Shown piece by piece: positions 28,641 to 37,980 of a DNA stretch of 39,406 bases. The notes under the pieces were generated by a model. The model had not been told where the DNA came from. It saw only the letters and a list, made by a program, of their open reading frames with translations, and did no database searches. Numbering within the stretch: the stretch's first letter is position 1; each line of letters begins with the position of its first letter. Position numbers and translations under genes: made by a program. Source of the stretch: Candidatus Caenarcanales bacterium (GTDB taxonomy: Bacteria > Cyanobacteriota > Vampirovibrionia > LMEP-6097). The stretch is from the NCBI GenBank assembly GCA_947459525.1, contig CANHDW010000008.1:1-39406 (forward strand), given 5' to 3'.

Positions 28641-29783
28641 TTACTTACTGGTTTTAAAATAGGAAATTAATATGGCGACTAGTGATAATAGAAAATTTGG
28701 AAACCACATCGCAACTATAGCGGGCATTCTACCCGAATCTCCGAAAGATGTAAAAATAGCCTGGAACATAAAAAAAGAAAATACTATTAGTCCGAGAGTT
28801 ATATAGTTCCAGTTACGTGACTCTCTTCTAGAGCTAAAGCCTAAGAGGGCACCAATAAAAGCAAGTATCAGAGCTGTAAATGGATATGCAAAACGCTGCT
28901 GGAAATTAGTTTTCAGAGAATTAAGACCACTAGTTTCAATATTATTCTTTTCATGCAGCTTGATGAGTTCCCATACTTCAAGAATATTTAGAGTCTGTAT
29001 TCTTTTATAAATATGAATTAAATCAAGAGGGTTAATTTCGCTTTCTACAAATTTAGTTTTAAAATTTGAGACCATGTGATTAAAACCTTCATTTCCGTCC
29101 ATCGCTGCACGATCAATAAAGCTAGAATTTCCTTTCTCTAAATTCCAGCCATGTCCTTCTGCATCCCACTTGGCATTTTTAGCAAGGTGTATATTAATTA
29201 AACCCTTGTGATTAAAATCAACCATAACTAAATTGCTAAGCAGGTCTTCTTTAATTGATTTAACATAAAATATTTGCTGGACTTCTTGATTCGGGTAATG
29301 CTTAGTGTAAGTGAAACTTTTGATTTCTTTAGTATCCCTGTTTTTTTTTGCAGATTTAAAAATATTATCGTTAAGGGGAGCAGTTATAGGAATTAAAATC
29401 TCCGCTATGATAAAACAACTCAGTACACCGATTAAACCAAAGATCATAACAGCCTTTAATATTCGTAAGTAGCTAGCCCCCGCAGCTTTCATCGCGGTGA
29501 ACTCAGCTTGAATTGAGAGTTTCTGGAAGCTAAGAAAGCAGGCAAGTAAAATACAGATCGGTAAAATATTTAAGGCGATTTTTGGAATATCCAAAACTAA
29601 TATGAGAAAACCAGTGTACCAAGGGTAATCACCGCTAGCTAGTAGTTTAAATATTTGCTTAAATCGATCTATTCCTAGCCAAACCCCAGCTATGATGCCC
29701 CCTGCACTTAAGAAAGGTAAAACGAATTCACTAAATATATAGGTGTCAATTCGTTTGAGGTACCTAGTCGTTAAAGGCTGCAA
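28641..29783 (-). CDS. LptF/LptG (YjgP/YjgQ) family permease
   Basis: RYLKRIDTYIFSEFVLPF, EFTAMKAAGASYLRIL, multiple TM segments. Confidence 0.85.
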   Translation of the reverse strand: MQPLTTRYLKRIDTYIFSEFVLPFLSAGGIIAGVWLGIDRFKQIFKLLASGDYPWYTGFLILVLDIPKIALNILPICILLACFLSFQKLSIQAEFTAMKAAGASYLRILKAVMIFGLIGVLSCFIIAEILIPITAPLNDNIFKSAKKNRDTKEIKSFTYTKHYPNQEVQQIFYVKSIKEDLLSNLVMVDFNHKGLINIHLAKNAKWDAEGHGWNLEKGNSSFIDRAAMDGNEGFNHMVSNFKTKFVESEINPLDLIHIYKRIQTLNILEVWELIKLHEKNNIETSGLNSLKTNFQQRFAYPFTALILAFIGALLGFSSRRESRNWNYITLGLIVFSFFMFQAIFTSFGDSGRMPAIVAMWFPNFLLSLVAILISYFKTSK

Positions 29784-29811
29784 AATTATTATCTTTTATA
29801 AGCTAGATTTA

Positions 29812-30606
29812 TTAATTTAAGATTAGTTCTTGTTCTTGAAGAGTTCTTTCGATCTGAGTTATAGAAAGCGATTCTTGAAGACGTCTAACAGAAGCTAACA
29901 TTTCTAGTTCTGATTCAAGTTTGTTAATGTATTTACCTACTCCAATACCATGAGCACCAGCTGTAATAGCAAGAGCAGCTGTATCAGGGCTTATACCAGA
30001 AGCTGTAAGTATAAAAGTCTTCTTAAGATTTTTACTAAGCTCAATAGTATTAGAAAGCGTTAGCATAACTTTCTGAAGGACACCAAGAGTATTAGAGCTA
30101 TTAGCGTCTGTCGGTAAAGATCCTTCAGTCTGAATGATCTCTACTCCTAAATTCTCTAAATCTCTAGCTAATTTAACTTGCTCATTAATATTTAAATGAC
30201 CTGGAACAGTTATGGAAAGCATAGTTCCTTCTGTTTTAATTTCGCTAAGTTCTTTAGCTAGCGAAAGAACTTCAGCTGCTGATAAATAAATACCTTCTTC
30301 ATAAAGAGCTTCGAAATTACCTAGTTCAAGTATGTCAGCCCCAAGCTCCTGAGCTCTTCTTAGTTCTTCTACTTTAACTGATGAAACTACAAGAGCTGTA
30401 TCTTTTAAAAGTTCTCTAACTGCGATGATGATATCCTCCCTTGCGGAAATATCTATAGCTGTGGCATTAGCAGCTTTTACAGCACGAGCTACTTTTAAAA
30501 CTTTTTCTTTATCAAAATTATTTATACCAGAGATTATCTTTAAGAATGATCTAGTCTCAAGTGACTCTCTGATTAGGTTGTATCTAAAATTCTTTTGGCT
30601 TAGCAT
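29812..30606 (-). CDS. ycf23: Ycf23 / DUF561 family TIM-barrel-like protein
   Basis: LKIISGINNFDKEKVLKVARAVKAANATAIDISA, GVEIIQTEG, TASGISPDTAALAITAGAHGIGVGKYIN. Confidence 0.75.
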   Translation of the reverse strand: MLSQKNFRYNLIRESLETRSFLKIISGINNFDKEKVLKVARAVKAANATAIDISAREDIIIAVRELLKDTALVVSSVKVEELRRAQELGADILELGNFEALYEEGIYLSAAEVLSLAKELSEIKTEGTMLSITVPGHLNINEQVKLARDLENLGVEIIQTEGSLPTDANSSNTLGVLQKVMLTLSNTIELSKNLKKTFILTASGISPDTAALAITAGAHGIGVGKYINKLESELEMLASVRRLQESLSITQIERTLQEQELILN

Positions 30607-30612
30607 GGAAAA

Positions 30613-30618
30613 ATTATA
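30613..30618 (-). promoter_or_regulatory. -10 box TATAAT upstream of ycf23
   Basis: TATAAT-ttttcc-ATG; AAGACA 16 nt further upstream. Confidence 0.45.
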
Positions 30619-30639
30619 TCACAGGGGAAAAGGGTGTCT

Positions 30640-31563
30640 TTAAAAATATCCTTCTTTCTTTTTATCTTCCATCGAGCTGTCTGAACCTAAGTCTATGACA
30701 CGATTTTCACGTTCGGATTTCTTGGCTATTTTAGCTTCATCTATGATTCCATCTATGTCAATCGCAGATGATTCTATGGCTCCAGTACAAGGCATGCAGC
30801 CAAGTGAGCGAAATCTGCATTTTAAAACTTTAACCTCTTCACCAGCACGAGGTTTTAAATATTCATGGCTATAATCTACAGGTATAATAATGCCGTTACG
30901 AATAACTACCTCTCTTTCTTGAGCGTAATAAATAGGGACTATCGGAATATTTTCAAGTTTAATATATTCCCATACATCAAGCTCAGTCCAGTTAGATAGA
31001 GGAAATACTCGAATACTTTCTCCAGGGCTGATTCTTGCATTATAAATATTCCATAATTCAGGGCGTTGATTCTTAGGATCCCACTGTCCGAAACCATCTC
31101 TAAAGGAGTAGACCCTTTCTTTCGCTCTGGATTTCTCTTCATCTCTACGCGCTCCCCCAAAAGCAGCATCAAAGCCATGTTTATTTAATCCGTCTAAAAG
31201 CCCACCAGTTTTCAGTGCACCGCAGCACGTAGTAGTCCCATATTTAAAGGGGTTCATGTTATTTGCGATAGCATCTTCATTACGATTAATAATTAACCTA
31301 GCACCTAATTCTTTAGCAAAGGAATCTCTAAATTCATACATTTCTTTGAATTTATAACCAGTGTCTATGTGCATTAATGGGAATGGAATAGCTGCTGGAT
31401 AAAAAGCTTTACGAGCTAGATGCAGCATGACCGATGAATCTTTACCTACTGAATAAAGCATTACAGGGTTTTTAAATTCTGCGACTACTTCCCTAATGAT
31501 ATGTATGCTTTCAGCTTCGAGTTGTTCAAAGTGGCTGAGAATTTTGGGTTCCATAGTTTGCAT
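30640..31563 (-). CDS. cysD: Sulfate adenylyltransferase subunit 2
   Basis: [48 protein letters not shown]. Confidence 0.94.
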   Translation of the reverse strand: MQTMEPKILSHFEQLEAESIHIIREVVAEFKNPVMLYSVGKDSSVMLHLARKAFYPAAIPFPLMHIDTGYKFKEMYEFRDSFAKELGARLIINRNEDAIANNMNPFKYGTTTCCGALKTGGLLDGLNKHGFDAAFGGARRDEEKSRAKERVYSFRDGFGQWDPKNQRPELWNIYNARISPGESIRVFPLSNWTELDVWEYIKLENIPIVPIYYAQEREVVIRNGIIIPVDYSHEYLKPRAGEEVKVLKCRFRSLGCMPCTGAIESSAIDIDGIIDEAKIAKKSERENRVIDLGSDSSMEDKKKEGYF

Positions 31564-31589
31564 GGGTGCTATTTTATCATGAGAAGGAT

Positions 31590-32663
31590 TTATTTCACTA
31601 GTTCAGTAAGCTTGTAGTAAGTAGCCGGCCCTTTGCCTAGTCTTTTGATTAGATCTAACTGTATTAATTTTTGAAAATCTAAACTGCGAGTAGCTTTAGC
31701 CCTTTCTGTAAGTGAGCTATAAATTTTATCGGTGATAAAGCCATGTTTATTAATGTAATCGAGAATTTTTTTATCATGCTTTTCTAGAGTATTTTTAGGA
31801 TTTATGGATTCTTGTTTGATAAGAGGCTTTACCCTGAGTAGTTCGTCTATGATTCCACCACTGAAATATTCTAGCCATTCAGAGAAGTCTAATTTTTTAT
31901 ATAAATCATAATAATTTCCCCTAATACCTACTAGCTGAAAATATTGAGAGACGTTTTGGTTATAATAATTCTCAAAACTAAATAGGTGAAAGGTATTTAG
32001 ACCTAAGTTAGCAAGCAGATGTTTCGTTAAAAGGCGCGTGCAACGTCCATTTCCGTCTATGAAAGGATGGATTATTACGAACTGCTTATGGAAAAGACCA
32101 GCTAGTATCACTGGATCTAGGATATCTATATTTTTAGTAGTGAAATTTATAAGTTCGTTTACTAGCTTGGGTACATCATGGTGATCTGGCGGCCAGTAGA
32201 TGGTTTTACCTGTTTGAGGATTATTTACAAAAACAGGTTCCTTCCGTAATTTACCAAGCTTGGCTTTAGGTAATAGCTTGAGCATAACTATTTTCTGAAT
32301 GTCTAGAATTAGTTTTAAATTGATGGATGTTTTTTCTTTAGCGGAGGAGCTTATTCTAGGTATTTTACTGTAATTTTTTAAATAAATTAAAGCCTCATTA
32401 TAGTTTGTAATTTCTTGTTCGGTATCCCTGAGCTTATTTGGTTGATTTTTTAAAATTTTTTTGACGACAGTTAAAGGTAATGGATTCCCTTCTATTGCGG
32501 TAGAGGAGTGAGTAGATACCTGTCTAGCATTTTCTTCCAAGCTTAATAACACTAGGCGTGTGAGATTAGCATGGTTTAATTCATTAATTAATAGAGTTAT
32601 CTGTTTTATATTTTCTAATAATTTAGGACTAATAGAATATATTGGATTAAAGTCACTGGTCAT
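31590..32663 (-). CDS. Fic family protein with C-terminal winged-helix-like region
   Basis: [12 protein letters not shown] catalytic motif; STAIEGN inhibitory-helix motif (class II type). Confidence 0.92.
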   Translation of the reverse strand: MTSDFNPIYSISPKLLENIKQITLLINELNHANLTRLVLLSLEENARQVSTHSSTAIEGNPLPLTVVKKILKNQPNKLRDTEQEITNYNEALIYLKNYSKIPRISSSAKEKTSINLKLILDIQKIVMLKLLPKAKLGKLRKEPVFVNNPQTGKTIYWPPDHHDVPKLVNELINFTTKNIDILDPVILAGLFHKQFVIIHPFIDGNGRCTRLLTKHLLANLGLNTFHLFSFENYYNQNVSQYFQLVGIRGNYYDLYKKLDFSEWLEYFSGGIIDELLRVKPLIKQESINPKNTLEKHDKKILDYINKHGFITDKIYSSLTERAKATRSLDFQKLIQLDLIKRLGKGPATYYKLTELVK

Positions 32664-32694
32664 GGTTTAATCATACCCAATAATTTACAATTTT

Positions 32695-32727
32695 AGACGA
32701 TTAATGGACGATTATTAGACGATTATT
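32695..32727. repeat. Three exact-length 11-bp tandem iterons upstream of fic
   Basis: AGACGATTAAT / GGACGATTATT / AGACGATTATT, consecutive with no spacer. Confidence 0.8.
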
Positions 32728-32735
32728 GGCTGTGA

Positions 32736-33404
32736 TTATCTCGGTAGTCTTCTGTTAATAAAGCTGTGCAGATTATCCATCTGCATATATGGATTAGTCT
32801 TTTTCTGATTACAGAGCTCATCACAGTGTAGATGATGGTAGTTATGACCAGGAAATATCATGGTGTGGTCTGGTAATTTCATTAGTTTATGATGGATAGT
32901 ATCGAACATCGTTTCGACATCTCCACCGGGTAGGTCACATCTGCCACAGCCATCTAAAAATAATGTATCTCCAGCTACTAAATTACCATTTACTAGGAAA
33001 CACTGAGAACCTGGTGTGTGACCAGGTGTATGTAAGAAATCTATATGAATATTCCCTATATCTAGATTAAAAGTCGCATCGACTTCTACAATATTCTCTC
33101 CAATTGGTTTATAAAAGCTAGCTTCTGCTTTAGATACATAGACTGGTATATCATGAGTTTCTAAAAGTTTATTAATACCGTTAGTATGATCAGGGTGACC
33201 ATGAGTGATTAGAACCCCTGTAATAGTTAAACCAGCTTCTTTAGCTTTATCTCGGATGAAGTTCACATCCCAAGCAGGGTCTACTACGACTATCTCTTTA
33301 GTTTCTTTATCGCCGATAAAATAGATGTAATTAGCCATAGGACCTAATTCAAACTGTTCAATCAATAGGGGGCTTGCTTTGCTCAGGGTATTTAATTCTG
33401 TCAT
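32736..33404 (-). CDS. MBL-fold metallohydrolase (glyoxalase II-like)
   Basis: THGHPDHTNG, HTPGHTPGS, GDTLF, FPGHNYHH. Confidence 0.9.
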   Translation of the reverse strand: MTELNTLSKASPLLIEQFELGPMANYIYFIGDKETKEIVVVDPAWDVNFIRDKAKEAGLTITGVLITHGHPDHTNGINKLLETHDIPVYVSKAEASFYKPIGENIVEVDATFNLDIGNIHIDFLHTPGHTPGSQCFLVNGNLVAGDTLFLDGCGRCDLPGGDVETMFDTIHHKLMKLPDHTMIFPGHNYHHLHCDELCNQKKTNPYMQMDNLHSFINRRLPR

Positions 33405-35634
33405 GATTTCTGCTTTTCCAAACTTTTATGAATGAATCTTTTATTAATTCTAATTCCTCTAGTTTTAGATTAGAATTTCGAAGTTCACCTTCATTAACTC
33501 TAGCACTGATGATCTTCGCGATTTTTTCTCTAACATCATTTTCACTGTTAAGTTCTTTTTCACTTTTCAATGCTGCTTCCGCAGAATCTGCGATCATCGC
33601 GATACCAGCTTCTCTAGAGTTAGGAACGGGGCCTGGGTATTTAAAATCCATTATATTAATATTAGATTTTCCGTATTTCTCTAAAGCTTTCACGTAGAAA
33701 TAGTTAGTAACAGTAGTTCCCTGGTGCATAGGAATGAAGTCGATAATGGCTTCTGGTAATTTATGTTTTTTAGCAAGTTTAATTCCCTCTGGTACATGAG
33801 CGATAATTATTTCAGCTGATTTTTTAGGATCATCTAATGTCGTATGGGGATTAGGTTTTCCAAGGTTATTTTCTATAAAATAGTCGGGATTATAAGTTTT
33901 ACCAATATCGTGATAAAGAAGTCCAACTCTAATTAATTCAGTATTAGCTCCTATAGCATTAGATGCTTCTTCAGCGTATCGAGAGACATTTAGTGAATGC
34001 TCATAAGTACCAGGTGCTTCTTCTTTGAGTTTTTTGAGTAGTGCTTGATTTGGATTAGATAATTCAGAGAGGCGAAATGGGGTTAACAATCTGAATGTAA
34101 ATTCTAGGTAAGGTAATACAGCTAAAGCTATAAGCCCAGAGAGGATTCCACTTAAAGCATATAATGCTGTTATGACAAGAACTGTACTTACGCTAAAGTT
34201 CTTTACAGCTATTAAGACCGAGAACAAGAATACCAAACCCTGACAGAGGGCAATTTTGGTACCAGCATTAGCTAAATCTTCCCTTTGGTGAGAATGTTTG
34301 GTTAAATATATGGCATAGATAGACCCTGCTAAGAGAGGGAGGACTTGCCAGAAATTTAAATCAAAACTATACATAAGGAAAAAATTTATTAATAGAGAGC
34401 TGAATAGAGCAAGTTTTGGTAGGTAGAAGACAGTTAGTAGTATCGGTATTAAAGAAATGGGAATTACAGCTAATTTATTTATCCCCCATAAAGAGATTGC
34501 TGAGATTATCGCTTGGGAGCCTAGTACTACTGTAAATATCATGGCGAGTCTTTGTACACTATATTTTCGTTTTTCTATTAAAAAAATATATAGGCTCATT
34601 AAGAATACTGCTGTATAGGTGATACAGAGGTATTTTATTTCTAAACTCCAGTCAGCTTCTGGTCTGAGCAAGTTTAAATTTTTCATATAGTAATAGTTTT
34701 TCTCTGAGATTTTTTTACCTTTCTCAGCTAAAACAGTTCCAGTGGGTAATTTTACGTAAATATCTGCAACTGATGCTAAGGCTCGATTTTCAAGATCCTC
34801 AACTTTTTTCCAGTCTATTTTTATATTAGGACTGGTGGTATTAAGAATAATTTTTTTAGTTAAATCAAGCTCTAGCCCTCTTAAGCTTGGAAAAAGTATT
34901 TCTATATTTTTGGTGATTTTAGATTTTGGGAGACCATTTACTATACCGATATTTAAAAGTTTTTTCTGTATGATGAAAAGTCTAAAAAGAAATTCTTTCT
35001 TGTCTGTTATTTTTTGTAGGTCAAGAAAAAAATTAGCACCAAGATTTTTAATTACTTTTTTTTCATTTTTAAATTCAAGGCGGAAACGCTCTATCTCTTT
35101 TAAAAAGTAATTTTTTTCAAAGCTACTAAGATTACTAATCGCAAGAATTATTTTTTCATAATCCGAATTAATAAATTCACCAGCAGAGTTGTTGCCATCG
35201 AGAACGGTTTGAATTTCTTTGAATTTATGATCGTTTAATTGTATTAAAGTCATCTGCATATGAATACCTATTCTGTTTATAATCGGCATTTCATAAGATT
35301 TTTGTCCGCTTAATGTTGCTTGTATGACTTTTACGTAAGTTTTTAACTCTTCTAAACTCCTCTGAGTTGCTGTATCATCTACCGTTAAAACCTCTTGATT
35401 GTTAAGGTTGTAGATGGATTTAGTCTTAGTTTCTTCCTTAAGCTGGTTTGTGGCTACTTCATCAAGAACTCTTGCATCTTTTTCTAAAACTACACTTACA
35501 GGGCTTACTTCTTTTATTGAAAGTAATGGCTTATACCAAGATCTGACACCTACTAGTGAGGTGAAAATTAATGAACCAAGCAGTATAATCAATACTTTGA
35601 AAAAAAGGCTAGGGAGATTTTGTTTTAATGGCAT
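33358..35634 (-). CDS. pgpH: 7TM-HD (PgpH/YqfF-like) phosphohydrolase, candidate c-di-AMP phosphodiesterase
   Basis: Large N-terminal extracellular region, multiple TM helices, HD domain (TYEHSLNV, LYHDIGK, IIAHVPEG). Start ATG 35634 or TTG 35637. Confidence 0.87.
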   Translation of the reverse strand: MPLKQNLPSLFFKVLIILLGSLIFTSLVGVRSWYKPLLSIKEVSPVSVVLEKDARVLDEVATNQLKEETKTKSIYNLNNQEVLTVDDTATQRSLEELKTYVKVIQATLSGQKSYEMPIINRIGIHMQMTLIQLNDHKFKEIQTVLDGNNSAGEFINSDYEKIILAISNLSSFEKNYFLKEIERFRLEFKNEKKVIKNLGANFFLDLQKITDKKEFLFRLFIIQKKLLNIGIVNGLPKSKITKNIEILFPSLRGLELDLTKKIILNTTSPNIKIDWKKVEDLENRALASVADIYVKLPTGTVLAEKGKKISEKNYYYMKNLNLLRPEADWSLEIKYLCITYTAVFLMSLYIFLIEKRKYSVQRLAMIFTVVLGSQAIISAISLWGINKLAVIPISLIPILLTVFYLPKLALFSSLLINFFLMYSFDLNFWQVLPLLAGSIYAIYLTKHSHQREDLANAGTKIALCQGLVFLFSVLIAVKNFSVSTVLVITALYALSGILSGLIALAVLPYLEFTFRLLTPFRLSELSNPNQALLKKLKEEAPGTYEHSLNVSRYAEEASNAIGANTELIRVGLLYHDIGKTYNPDYFIENNLGKPNPHTTLDDPKKSAEIIIAHVPEGIKLAKKHKLPEAIIDFIPMHQGTTVTNYFYVKALEKYGKSNINIMDFKYPGPVPNSREAGIAMIADSAEAALKSEKELNSENDVREKIAKIISARVNEGELRNSNLKLEELELIKDSFIKVWKSRNHDRIKYPEQSKPPID

Positions 35635-36530
35635 CAATTATAGACTCAATTCTCAATTATATTGATACTAGCCCAAAAAAGCTAATTACAATTCTTGGAC
35701 CTACCTGTACTGGGAAAACTGATATAGCTATAGAGCTTGCAAAAAAATTTAAGACAGAGATTATTAATGCTGATAGTCGCCTAATTTTCAAGGAAATGGA
35801 TATAGGTACGGCTAAGCCTTCTTTTGATGAACTAAAGAGAGTAAAGCATCATTTGGTGAACTTTAAATCGATGACAGAAGCTTATTCGGCTGGTGATTAT
35901 CAAAAAGATTTTGATAATGTAGTCAAAAATATATGGAATCTAGATTTAGACAAGAAAATTATACTAGTGGGCGGCACTGGTCTATATATTAAAGCTGCTT
36001 TAGAAAATTTAGAAATGCCCGCGGTGAATACTAATCAAGCTTTAAGAGATGAGCTTAATCAAAAATCTTTAGAAGAGCTTTTATTAATGCTTCAAGAAAA
36101 GGATTCAGGTGCTTTAGCCTTAATAGATATTCAGAATAAAGTACGGGTGATTAGAGCTTTAGAGTTAGTTATTAGTACGGGAAAGCCTTTAAGGGAGCTG
36201 AGAACTAAAAGCCAAGAACCTCGCTATGATTCTCTCTATGTAGGTCTAGATTTTAAGAGGCGAGAAGATCTCTATGATCTAATCAATGCAAGGGTTTTAC
36301 GCATGATAGAAAGAGGTTTAGTTGATGAAGTTAAGGCTTTAATTAATAAATACGGCAGAGTAAAGACTATAGATAGCACTATCGGCTATAGAGAGGTCGC
36401 TGATTATCTTTCAGGGATTCTAAGTTTAGATGAAGCTATAAACCAAATACAGTTAAGAACTAGAAGGTATGCAAAGAGGCAGATGACTTGGTTTAGAGCT
36501 AATCCAGAGATTCAGTGGTTTTATCGTTAA
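35628..36530 (+). CDS. miaA: tRNA dimethylallyltransferase
   Basis: GPTCTGKTDIAIELA, NADSR, DIGTAKP, TRRYAKRQMTWFR. Confidence 0.95.
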   Translation: MASIIDSILNYIDTSPKKLITILGPTCTGKTDIAIELAKKFKTEIINADSRLIFKEMDIGTAKPSFDELKRVKHHLVNFKSMTEAYSAGDYQKDFDNVVKNIWNLDLDKKIILVGGTGLYIKAALENLEMPAVNTNQALRDELNQKSLEELLLMLQEKDSGALALIDIQNKVRVIRALELVISTGKPLRELRTKSQEPRYDSLYVGLDFKRREDLYDLINARVLRMIERGLVDEVKALINKYGRVKTIDSTIGYREVADYLSGILSLDEAINQIQLRTRRYAKRQMTWFRANPEIQWFYR

Positions 36531-36560
36531 GGATGATGTGTGATTTTATTTTTTGCGTTA

Positions 36561-37964
36561 TTACACGCTTGGTATTAGTCTTTGAAAAATCTGAATATAG
36601 TAATCATCTTTGATGAAAACATAACGATTGTAAATTAAGCTTTTACCGCCTGGGCTCCAGTGTACGCCATTGATTGGCGCTTCTCTTTCACTGTATCTCT
36701 CGCCAATGCTAGTAGTACTACCATCTTGCACCTTAACCAAATATATCTGATTATTAGACACTACTGAAATGTATTTATCATCAGGGCTGAGATTGAATTG
36801 TGACTGAACTGAGTATTTAAAATCTGTTATTTGTTTAAGGGACTGAGTTGTGATTGTATTTTTAGTATTCTCAGCACTGCTCACTGAGTAGATTTGAACG
36901 ATACCATTATCATCTTTCATTAGAAAATAAATCAGGCTTCCATCTGCTGAACTGCGTAACCTGAAACGTGGTCCCTGAAGCCCAGGGTGTTTTCTATCTG
37001 TAGTAAAAGTAATTCTTCTTTGTGTGAATCCTCCTGGTACATTGGGTCTCGTACTTAAAGTTCCCTCTAGTGGCTTACCTGCAAGTGACTGCGTTATATC
37101 ATTTGGGATATCTGCTATAAAAACTTCTGTAACTAAAGTCCCATCTAGTGAGCGGATATTTCCTTGAAAGGCTATGGCTCGTGTCTGCTGTGAAGCATTA
37201 TGAACAGTGCTATCGTCTTTCGTGTAACCATTTTTACCCAGCCAGCACTCATCGAAAGCTCGCTCTATTTCATCGCTACCGAATTTAGGATTTTCTGTAA
37301 CTTGAGCTGTGATTACCGCAAAGTAAGTTCCTCTAAAATTTTCTGCGTTTTCACCCGCCTTATGATCCTCATGAATATTCTCTATCATCGTCATCACGCC
37401 GATAGTTCTCAAGTCTTTTCTTTCACTTAAAGTCTTTTTTTCTAAATATTCCATAAGATAATCGTTATAAGTAAAGCTAATCCATTTGCCATCAGCACTC
37501 CAAGTATGAGCATGGGTTCCACCTCTTAAAGCTCCTTTGGTAAGGGGTTCTTGAATATTCCTACCTTCGGCAGCAGTGCCATTGTGAGATGATTGCGGAA
37601 CTCCAATTTTTGCATTTTCGCGCGCCTCATGATTCCCTGAAATAATCGCCCCAAACCTTCTAGTGAAGCTATAAGGTTTTTCTTCATCACAATTTAAAAG
37701 ACCGTGAATGAAAATGATGCTGTCATTCACTGGATTCCAAGCTGCTGCCCCTACCCCTGGTCCATAAATACTTTGATTTTTAGTTTTATACAGCTCTACA
37801 ATTTCTTTAGTCGCAATGTTTAACTTACAGATACTCCCAGTGCGGCTTATATGAGTGTCATCGTTGCGGGTGTCGAAGACTAGCCACTTGCCGTCTGGGG
37901 AGAAGATTTGTGTGGCATTGAGAGTGTGACCGTGTTTCCCGTTTGTTAATTGTATTTCGTGCAT
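36561..37964 (-). CDS. DUF3748/YidR-like beta-propeller protein
   Basis: QLTNGKHGHTLNATQIFSPDGKWLVFDTRNDDTHI...GGTHAHTWSADGKWISFTYND...PGLQGPRFRLRSSADG. Confidence 0.75.
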   Translation of the reverse strand: MHEIQLTNGKHGHTLNATQIFSPDGKWLVFDTRNDDTHISRTGSICKLNIATKEIVELYKTKNQSIYGPGVGAAAWNPVNDSIIFIHGLLNCDEEKPYSFTRRFGAIISGNHEARENAKIGVPQSSHNGTAAEGRNIQEPLTKGALRGGTHAHTWSADGKWISFTYNDYLMEYLEKKTLSERKDLRTIGVMTMIENIHEDHKAGENAENFRGTYFAVITAQVTENPKFGSDEIERAFDECWLGKNGYTKDDSTVHNASQQTRAIAFQGNIRSLDGTLVTEVFIADIPNDITQSLAGKPLEGTLSTRPNVPGGFTQRRITFTTDRKHPGLQGPRFRLRSSADGSLIYFLMKDDNGIVQIYSVSSAENTKNTITTQSLKQITDFKYSVQSQFNLSPDDKYISVVSNNQIYLVKVQDGSTTSIGERYSEREAPINGVHWSPGGKSLIYNRYVFIKDDYYIQIFQRLIPSV

Positions 37965-37980
37965 TGCTTTTTTAGGAAGT

